Origin: Eudorina sp. 2006-703-Eu-15
Taxonomy: Eukaryota > Chlorophyta > Chlorophyceae > Chlamydomonadales > Volvocaceae
NCBI GenBank assembly: GCA_003117195.1
Contig: BDSI01000144.1
Coordinates: forward strand, 211,001-275,000
Length of the DNA: 64,000 bases
Direction: 5' to 3'
Every line of letters begins with the position of its first letter. The first letter of the stretch is position 1. Both the position numbers and the translations under genes were made by a program. Shown here piece after piece: positions 55,601-64,000 of this stretch. The notes under the pieces are model-generated. The model saw only the letters and a list, made by a program, of their open reading frames with translations, did not search any database and was not told the origin of the DNA.

Positions 55601-58600
55601 GGTGGGGTGGGGTGGGTTGCGTTGGGTGGGGTGGGGTGGGGTGGAGTGGGTTGCGTTGGGTGGCCGGCAGGGTGGGTGAGTGGCAGGCTGGGTGGGTTGG
55701 GCGTCGCTGCTTTGAGGTCCACGGCTGCATACGCCAGGCAATGCAAGCAAGCGCTGTGAATCCCCCCACTCCCACTACCAGTTTCCTACATCCCCCCCTT
55801 CCACCCTTCGTCCTTCGGGTTTATTTCTTTTTTCAATCTAACTCCCTCCCCCCCCCTCCCCCCCTCCCCCGCAGATGAACCTCCGCGGCATGTGCTTCTT
55901 CCAGCTGGCTGACAAGGCGGGCAAGGGCTACCTGTGGTGGGAGTACGCGGCGCGGTTCGCGGCCGACTGCAGCATCGCCAAGTCGCAGTACAACGCGGAG
56001 TGCGCGGGCAAGGTCGGTCTCGGAGGCACTGGGGGCTCTCCGCGCGCCGAATGATAAAATAGACATGCACACACACGCGCGCACACACACTGCTGCCCTG
56101 CATGTCGGCCAGGTCCGGTGCCCCTTGCTGTCTACCCCTACACGACAGCGGAACCTCAAAAAATGCCGTCCGTCCATCCGCCCCCGCCTCCTCCAACCGC
56201 GGCGTAGATCCCTAGCGTCCCTTGTCTCTCTCCTTGCGTTGTCACACGCACACACGCACACCTTTTTTGCTCTCCTTTTTCTTAAGATTAGGAATTTGGA
56301 ATGATTGGCTCCGGCGTCTGTTCTGGATCCAAAATCTGGAACTTGGATCCAAGTCAGATCCCGGATCGAACCCTGGATCCGATCTACATCTCTCCCCCTC
56401 TCCGCTTGCCGGCGCGCGCACAGGTCTTCGACGCGGTCAACGTCGACAACGCGCTCAGCCGGTCGCTTTGGGAGACGTGCTTCAACATCCCCGACACGAA
56501 CGCGACGACCATTGATATCTTGGAGGTGGGGTTCGTGGTCGTTGGCGGTTGGGTCGTTGGAGCCCGGGTCGTTGGCCGTTGGGTCGGAGGGGGGGGCCGC
56601 GCCCCCGGCGGGAAGGGGAAAGGGGAATGACTTGCGGCGTGAGGCGGTTGGCGTTAAGCCAGGACGGAAGGGCCGCCCACATGATCCGTTACGGCTTGCC
56701 TGCCCCTCCTACACCTCCTGCCCCAACATAACATGCAACCCGTCAGTCGTGTGCTGGCCTCCAGCCTCTCGATCCAATCCCACCCTCAGCGTGCCTCCCC
56801 TCCCTTGTCCCCCCCTCCCTCCGCCCTCCCCTCCCCCTCCCCTTTCTCCCTCCCTCCCTCCTCCCCCCTCCCCTCCCTCCCTCCCCCTCCTCTACCCCCT
56901 GTTGTGCGCTGCAGAGGGAGCGGATCTCGCAGAACGGCAACACCACCGCCGGCAACGGCAGGACCGTATCGCCCGTGATCATCAACCCCACGGTGAGGGG
57001 GGGGAGGAGGGGGAGGAGGGTAGGGGGGGAGAAGGAAGGGTTTTGTGGGGAGGAGGAGGAGGGAGGAGGCCCGAGCCAGGCTCGGGGCGCAGGGGACGGG
57101 AGGGGGGGTGCAAGGGTGGTTGCACTGGGGCGGAGGAACAACGCAATGGGGCGGCAGTTCCCCTTCTCCCAACCCAGTCAGGTGACGGACGGCCCCCCGG
57201 CCTTCCCCCCGGCCTTCCCCCCGGCCTTCCCCCGGCCTGCCCCCCGGCCTTCCCCCCGGCCTGCCCCCCGGCCTTCCCCCCGGCCCGGTGACGGATGTAC
57301 CTCTGCCATACGAACGAGTGGTAAACCTCCGTACTGTATGCCTCATCTAAATTTCTGTCCCCTTGTGTCAATCAAGGCATCGAAACCGCGTTAAGTCACC
57401 GAATGGTTACGGCGGTAGCTAGTCGTCCGGTTGCCGGGGATGTGTGTCGCAGTAACACCACACGGCAACCGCGGAACCCGCCCCCGCCCCCAACCACCCC
57501 CCCTTATGTCAAACCCGACCCCGCCCCCAACCACCCCCCCTTATGTCAAACCCGACCCCGCCCCCAACCACCCCCCCTTATGTCAAACCCGACCCCGCCC
57601 CCAACCACCCCCCCTTATGTCAAACCCGACCCCGCCCCCAACCACCCCCCCTTGTGTCAAACCCGACCCACGCCCCCAACCCCCCTTATGTCAAACCCGA
57701 CCCCGCCCCCACCTCCCCTTATGTCAAACCCGACCCCGCCCCCACCTCCCCTTATGTCAAACCCGACCCACGCCCCCACCTCCCCTTATGTCAAACCCGA
57801 CCCCGCCCCCACCCCCCTTATGTCAACCAAGACGGCGAAACCGCAACCACCGATAACCGCCGATGCTGGAATGGACTAGGACGGCGGAGCGTTGACTCCT
57901 GGGACGAAAGCTGACGTGCCCCGACCCCGTCCGCCCCTTTCCCCCCCCCCCCACACACACCCGCCGCCTCGGGCCCTTCCCCCTCCCCCTCCCCCCGCCT
58001 CCCGACAGATCCGCATCAACGGCGTCCAGTACCGCGGATCCCTGCGGGCGGGCGAGGTGCTCCGCGCCCTGTGCGCCGCCTTCCCCTCCGGCTTCGAGCC
58101 GCCCGCCTGCAACGACCCGTGGATCACGGAGAACGAGTGCGCGCCGCCCGACGGCGTGGGCTACAAGAACTGCCGTGTCGGGTGGGTGCTCGGTGGGGGG
58201 AGGAGCCGGGTCGGGAAGGCAGGGGACTGCTACCGGGGGCGGAGGAGTACATGGCCGGGTCGGGGAAGGGGATTGCTAAAAGGGGGGGGGGGTCAGGGCC
58301 GGGTCGGGAAGGGGACAGCAAAGGGGGGGGGTAGGGCATCAGGGCCGGGATTAGTAATGGGGGGGAGGGGTTGAGGGGATGTGGTGTCGGGGGGGGGTCG
58401 CTGTCTTTATTGACAAAGGGGGGGGGGCAAAGCAGGGTTACTGCACGGTGGGGTGCTGGGGGTTGCGGCACCGACCCGTGGGTTTGTATGGCTAGCAGGC
58501 CACGTCGTACTGCTTTGGGCGGAGCAGTGGGGGGAGTCGGAGGCGATTGTGGCTCCTCCACACGATTTCTTGTCAGTCTGGCAATCCGCGCATTGCGATC

Positions 58601-61600
58601 AAGCGCCAGCCCGCGCTTGGCGCCCACCCCCTTCTCCTTCCTCTCCCCTCCCCCGGCCCCCCGCTGCATCCCCCCCCCGCACCCCCGCCGCCACCCCTCC
58701 CCCCTGTCTCCTCCCCCCCCGCCAGCGAGTTTGGCGTCAAGACCGGCTGCATCAACACCTTCGCCGGCTACCAGTGCACTTGCGGGGACGGCTTTGAAAT
58801 CGTGAGTGGCGCGTCTTGGCACTTGATATGGAGATAAAATATGGAGTTATGGAGTGGCGCGGCACGGCTGCGACCGTACGTACTGCCACTGCCATGTGGC
58901 CCCCGTCGGCACGTGTCGCCCCGGACGGACATCGCCGTCCATCGAAGCCGCTGCCCCCTTTCCCAAACAAAGGGTCCAACGTGGGGTCTGGGATTCGGTT
59001 CAAACCGTTAACGGTTACCACTAAAAACAACCCGTTACGGATTACCTACCACGCCCGCTTGCCGGCCTGCTACCCCACCTACCCCACCCCCCTTCACCCG
59101 ACCCCACACCCGACCCCTCCCGCCCCCTCCCTCCCGCCCCCTCACTAGCCCCCCCTCCTCAGCGCAGTTTGAAATTGTCTACCAATTTCCTATACCCCCC
59201 CCCCCTCACCCTCCCGCCCCCTCCTCCCGGCGCCTTCCTCTCCCCCCCGCTTCAGATCATGTCCTCCGACGCCATCTCCGAGAAGTGCGCCGACGTGAAT
59301 GAGTGCCTGCTGTCCCAGGCGCCGTATAAGAACGCAAGCTGCAGCTGCGCGCGCTGCGCCTGCATCAACACCGTTGGGTCGTACGAGTGAGTCCGCACAC
59401 CGTGGTACGGCCGCCGAAAGCGGCGCGGTGCCGTGGTGCCGTACGACGACGGCATCCGTCGCAGCGAGGGGCCATGGCTTTGCGGTGTGTGTGTGTGGGG
59501 GGGGTGTCGTACCGTCCCAGTCGCCCGTGTTGCGCAAGTAGAGCTAAGCAGCGGGGGGTGGGGGGTGTATAGGAAATTGGTAGACATATACATAAAGGGG
59601 GGCCCATGGTTTCGACCAGCAGTCGTCCAGCGGCCTGCCGCACAGCCCCCCCCCCCCAACCCCCCAACCCCACGGCCCCCAGGCGGCCATTGGGCGGTCC
59701 CGCACTCGGGGGTAAAAAACCAACGTAAAACCATAAAACCGAGAAACCCAAAACCCAGAAACCAGCTACCGTATTGGCACGCGGGGGATCCGGGCCGCAG
59801 CAAAGGTAGGGCCCCGTTTGCCCGCCCGCCCGCCCGAACCACTCGGACGCGGACAGGGACGGGCGGGCGGGCGGGCATCCGGGCAAGCTGCCTACCGCTT
59901 GGGGACAGGGGCAGGCTCGGCTGTGCTCGGGCTGTGCTCGGCTCTGCGAATGGTCGCAAACTGCAAGCAACGAATCAACTAACCAACCAACCCAACTAAC
60001 CCACCCACATCCCACCCCTTGTGTGTGTTCTGTTACCAGGTGTTCGGGAGAGAAGCCGAACATTTGTACAGCGGAGAACAAGTACGGCGACTGCTGGAAA
60101 CAGGCGTACGAGCTGACGTACTACGGGAAAACGCAGATGGTGACTAAGACCACGTGAGTGCATGGAATACAGGCGAGGGGCGGGGGGGGGCGCCCGGGGC
60201 GGGAGCCGGGGCGGGGGCGGGGGCGGGAGGGGGCCGAAGAGGGCACGGGGTGTGGGGTGTGGGGTTGGGATGGGGGTCGGGGTGGTGGCCGTACGAGCAC
60301 ATGGCGAGCTGGGGACGGGGGAGCGACCGTGCCGCGTCCAGCGCTGTCAGCTCCGAAACCACTGCCAGCTCAGCGCATGGCCCTGCCAAGCGTCGGGGGG
60401 AACACCCCCGTTCTTACTTCCGGGGGGGCGGCGGTCGGGAGCGGTCACCACCCAAAGTCGGAGAGGCATGGGTGGTCGTGCGTGACCAGTTTTTGCTGAT
60501 CGTACCCATATCGTAGTGATGTCGCCGAGACCCCGTCCCCGTCCCCGTTAGCACACACCCACCTTGCCCACACACCCACCCACCCATCACGGCGCCGTGC
60601 GATGCACTGACTGAGGAACCTTAGATGTCTGGCAGTCAGCGCCGGTCGACATCTCCACCAACCCTCCCCTGATATCCCCCGTGGTGGTCCCCACCCGTCC
60701 ACCAATTTCATGTACCCAACCCGACGTATGACGTGCGACGTATGACGTACGACGTATGACATATGAATATGTCCACCCCTTTCCTGTGCACCCAAGCCCG
60801 CCCGCTGTGAGCCCGCCGTGCCTCCACACCCTCCACACCCTCCACACCCTCCACACCCTCCACACCCTCCACACCCTGTCCCTCCCCCCGTCTGCCTGCC
60901 TGTCGGGCCGCCGCCGCCGCCGCCGCTTCCGCCGCCGCCGCCGCCGCGGCCTCTTCCGCCGCCGCTTCCGCCGCAGGTGTGTGGACACGATCGTGGAGTA
61001 CAAGGAGCGGGCGCAGCGGGGTATCCTGAACAAGACGACCGATAAGTGGTACAAGTGAGTGGTGGGGGAGGGAGGGAGGGGGGGAGGGAGGGAGGAGGGG
61101 GCAGGGGGAGGGAAGGGAGACGAGAAGAATAAGGGGGGAGGTGGGAAAGAGGAGCGGGGGAGGAGGGAAGTGGAGGGAGGAGGTGAGGGGGGTGGAGAGA
61201 GGGCGGATGGGGCGGGGGGCGGAGAAAGGAGGGATGTGGGTGACCATGTTGACGGTTGACGGTTGACGGTTGGCGAGAGGGGGAGGAAGGGACACGCTGC
61301 ACGCGATGTGGAGGGACGTCTGGTCTCGCCGTGAATCAGAGGCAGGCGCGACGCTCCCTTCCCTCCGGGGGAGGAATCGGGGGAGGGCGGGAAGGCGGAG
61401 GAGGGGGCGGAGGGCGGCGGGCAGGGCTCGATGCGGCTCTTACAGTTTTATAAACCCTAGACACCCGTTCCCGTTGTACACACCACCTACGGCCGTACGG
61501 TTGCTTGGCGCGGAACACCACCGCGCCGCCCGCCCGCCCGCCCGCGGCGGCGCAGCATCGCCCACCCCGGTGAATCGCGCACGTCGCCTACCCTCCCTCT

Positions 61601-62322
61601 GTCCGTACCCGCCGCCCCTGGAGCCTTTGGGACTCGCATCGCCCTCCGCAGGTCATGTGGTTGATCATCTTGCCGGCCTGCGTGCAGGCCGCGTGCGCCA
61701 CACACACCCCACACACCCTTCACGCCGCCCGCGGCCCGGCCTCCTCCTTAACGGCCCTCATGCGTGTTTGATTGTTTGTGAAAGGGAACCCTGCATGTGT
61801 TTGTGCGTTTCGTCTGTTGATATGTGTGTCTGTTGATTTGTGTGTCGGTTGATATGTGTGTCTGTTGATGTGTGTGTGTTTAGAAATGAAACCCGCCCGC
61901 CCGCCCGCCCGAACCCTGTGTGGCTGTCGTCCCCCTGTCCAGGTGTGGCGACTGCCCGCCCTGCTTCCGCAAGGCGACCGACTGCCCCGCCGACCGCAAC
62001 GGCGACTGCTGCGAACTGATCTGCAAGGACATCGCCGACTGCGACCCGTCCTCCGGCTTCTGCTTCCCGCCCAAGGTGGGTGGGGGCGTGGGTGGGTGCA
62101 GGGCGTCCACAGGGAGGAGAGACGGAGAGGGGGAGGGAGGTCGGGGAGAGACCGCTGCGCATGCGTTGCGTTCCACGTGATGTGCCGTACGTCACGTACG
62201 ATAGATCGTCCGCGTTCCTCAACCGGAATGTGTGCGGATGTGCGCTCGAACCGCAACTGGCCCGGCGGCGTGCGGTGCTGCGCGCGCGCTGCAGGCCGAC
62301 GGCGGGAAGACGGCGGGCGGTG

Positions 62323-62353
<31 letters not shown>

Positions 62354-62979
62354 CGCGAGCGGTGGCGGCGGCAGCGGCGGCGGCGGCGGCGGCGGTAGCA
62401 GCTCCAAGAGTTCCGGTGCGGCTTGTTGCGAGAGGGGAGAGAGGGGCAGGGGTCTTAGGGCATTAGGGTAAGGGGGAAAGGGGGTTTAAGGGGACGGGTC
62501 ACTGTCGCGGCCGGCGGGTTCACTGCGAATGAACGAGTTGAGTGCATCGAGTCATTGACGCCCCGGTTCAGCTCCGCCGGCGCATCACCCACCCACCCAC
62601 CCACCCACCCACCCACCCACCCACCCACCCACCCACCCACCCACCCACCCACCCACCCACCCACCCACCCACCCACCCACCCACCCACCCACCCACCCGC
62701 CATGAAGAAGATTGTCGCTCTCAAGTGGAATCCAATCCCCACCACCCGCACACCGCCGTTGTAAAAGTATGTCTGCCGATTTTCGATGTCCCCACCGCCG
62801 CGGCCCACACCCCTCCCGCAGGCGGCGGCGGCGGCGTCCACCCCGGCTTCGTGGTGCTGGCGGTGCTGGGCGCCGCCGCGCTGACGGGCGGGATCGTGTT
62901 CGCTGCCAACCATATCATGATGAAGCGGCGGATGAGCGAGGAGATCCACGACATCATGTCGTCGTACATGCCGCTGCAG
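49692..62979 (+). CDS. VSR: Vacuolar sorting receptor (VSR/BP-80 family), multi-exon
   Basis: Predicted exons: 49692-49876, 49960-50056, 50453-50522, 51125-51198, 51461-51531, 52483-52618, 53202-53276, 53937-53966, 54480-54560, 55358-55432, 55875-56012, 56424-56525, 56915-56992, 58009-58181, 58726-58801, 59256-59386, 60040-60153, 60977-61054, 61943-62075, 62295-62415, 62822-62979. All junction phases agree, giving about 730 residues; plant VSRs have about 620. Order: signal peptide (HLLVIMAAVVLCNVCSA); protease-associated domain (PKYGG, VMVDRG, KVYNAQMLGADA, VLVADD); central domain (TKFTPRYYLEKC, NGRYCATPN, WWEYAARFAADC, INGVQYRGSLRAGEVL); EGF-like Cys-rich repeats (CINTFAGYQCTCGDGFE, DVNECL); Gly/Ser linker; transmembrane segment (FVVLAVLGAAALTGGIVFA); cytosolic tail with YMPL, the VSR AP-complex sorting signal. 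VSRs carry soluble cargo from the Golgi/TGN to the lytic vacuole. A terminal exon may follow 62,979; unspliced the frame runs to 63,249. Confidence 0.88.
50729..50833 (+). repeat. 15-bp minisatellite in VSR intron 3
   Basis: About seven units of GGTCGGGTACCCCGG with C-to-A variants. Confidence 0.85.
51950..52208 (+). repeat. 18-bp minisatellite in VSR intron 5
   Basis: About 14 units of GCATGGGCGACCCAGATC, two with ACC in place of ATC. The unit length is a multiple of three, so long frames open on both strands (MGDPDR repeats), but they lie wholly between splice sites of the VSR gene. Confidence 0.9.
57480..57832 (+). repeat. About 36-bp minisatellite in VSR intron 13
   Basis: About ten units combining CCCCGCCCCCAACCACC and CCTTATGTCAAACCCGA. 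Units on the right are shorter through loss of AACCACC bases. Confidence 0.85.
60824..60880 (+). repeat. 10-bp repeat in VSR intron 17
   Basis: CTCCACACCC is repeated about six times, directly followed by CCG triplet runs leading to the acceptor of the next exon. Confidence 0.85.
62588..62699 (+). repeat. CCCA tetranucleotide repeat in the last recognised VSR intron
   Basis: About 28 ACCC units between the Gly/Ser linker exon and the transmembrane exon. Pure over most of its length. Confidence 0.9.
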
Positions 62980-64000
62980 GTACGGCAGCACGTACGTACT
63001 GCCAGTACGATGTCCAGGATGATGTGCGGAGGCAGCGGGGCGCCGCACAAAGAGAAAGGCAATGGGGCCGGCCTGGTGGGCCCGCGGGCGGGACCCCGAG
63101 GGACCCCGAGAGATTGGTCCGTCCGCGACTGCCTTTCGCTGTGTCATCCCCTTTCTGCACGCAGTACATACGCAGTACACACGCAGTACATACGCAGTAC
63201 ACACGCAGTACACACGCAAACCCAAAGCCACCGGTCTTTCCAGTTCTAGTTCCTCGGTTACATTCGTACCAAGACATGCGTGAAGTGCAAACACCAGTCC
63301 CACCAGAACACAACCTGCAGGGCAACACACGTTGGCATTTTGTTCGACGCTGGACCCGTAGCCGGTTGTTGCTGAATCGTCCAAACCGGCTCCGTTGCAA
63401 CCCCAACAACAACATCCCACGTCCACATCCGTCTACCGGCTGCCACCCGGGTCGGGAGGGCGGGGAGTATGCCCTGGCAGGAGGGCATTAACATAATTGA
63501 ATTAGCAACAGCGGCAGATACCGAGCTCAGTCTCGGCCGCCGCTGAACAAGCTGCCACGGCGCCATCCGCGCCGCAACCGGCCGTACTGCCGTACGGAAC
63601 TAAAACAACAAACAACCATTCCACTCATCACTAGAACCCGACTTCTCTGCTATTCCTGCGGCATTGCTAGAGAAGTCAACGTTTCCGTCACAGCCGTGCT
63701 CGCTCCCCTAACTCGGCCAGGTGTCGCAAGTAGTGCCAATTAGTCCCGAGTGCCATGGGGTATGGGGTGCGTCAGAAAAGACTGAACGGAGAATTGTCGT
63801 ACAGCGAATGAGTGCGGCAATGCCCGTGCATTCTTGTGCTTTGGCGCAAGGGGGCGGGCCCCACCTACCTACCTACCTACCCCCATCCCTGCCCACCTAC
63901 CTACCCACTTACACCCCTACCCACCTACCCAAATACCCAAGTACCTGCCCACCCACCTACCGCAGCCTGCTCATTACCTACCGACCCACCAACCTCGACC
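62980..64000. other. Region 3' of the VSR gene
   Basis: May hold the VSR 3' untranslated region. Repeats of CGCAGTACACA type occur at 63,164-63,222 and CTACCTAC repeats from 63,865 to the edge. No TGTAA motif and no separate gene were recognised. Confidence 0.35.

Noticed and set aside
57403..57914. Pro-rich open frames with MSNPTPPP-like repeats, resembling a hydroxyproline-rich wall protein
   Set aside because: They lie inside a VSR intron, come from a minisatellite that is open in several frames, and have no signal peptide.

Overview
This window looks like nuclear DNA from a volvocine or Chlamydomonas-type green alga. The reasons are GC-rich exons ended by GT/AG (and one conserved GC/AG) splice sites, many short exons, dense minisatellites and CA/TG microsatellites, LINE-type retroelement tails, and gene families typical of green algae. 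No prokaryotic features, rRNA, tRNA or CRISPR arrays were seen. All multi-exon models below were built by hand from splice consensus, reading phase and comparison of copies, so exon edges are predictions.

Region 1 (1-8.7 kb) is gene-poor. It holds the 3' end of a LINE (zinc-knuckle C-terminus of a reverse transcriptase, then an ATGTAAC plus CA-repeat tail), a second 5'-truncated LINE tail with a long CA tract, and decayed minus-strand open frames that may be mobile-element relics.

Region 2 (8.7-39.8 kb) is the main feature: a cluster of five related genes or relics, each encoding a short N-terminal domain, a von Willebrand factor A (vWA) domain with a DHSGS MIDAS motif, and a C-terminal alpha-kinase domain (MHCK/EF2K type, ending in the CNPLC zinc-site signature). 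This is the architecture of the Dictyostelium VwkA family. VWK-1 (plus strand) carries a nonsense codon and a 4-nt frameshift. VWK-2 and VWK-3 (minus) look intact. VWK-4 (minus) has an in-frame deletion that fused exons 1 and 2, and its next intron carries a large 20-bp minisatellite. VWK-5 is a truncated, frameshifted relic with an inverted exon piece. VWK-1 and VWK-2 are tail-to-tail and the minus copies are head-to-tail. The copies share an upstream sequence module and a degenerate downstream tandem repeat, so the duplicated unit was larger than the coding region. Later insertions of LINE tails and of a short retroelement with a CATT-repeat tail and target-site duplications have diversified the copies.

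Region 3 (43.1-48.0 kb) encodes a probable type II membrane glycosyltransferase of family GT49 (LARGE/B4GAT1-like), with a DVD motif and the family's downstream YDERF and PDVWVIH blocks. Its 706-residue model has eight exons and long low-complexity inserts.

Region 4 (49.7-63.0 kb) encodes a vacuolar sorting receptor (VSR/BP-80 family) in about 21 exons: signal peptide, protease-associated domain, VSR central domain, Cys-rich EGF-like repeats, Gly/Ser linker, one transmembrane segment and a YMPL sorting signal in the tail. Its introns are packed with private minisatellites and a recurring short motif. The two right-hand genes both belong to the endomembrane system. Their adjacency to the kinase cluster is not evidence of a shared pathway.
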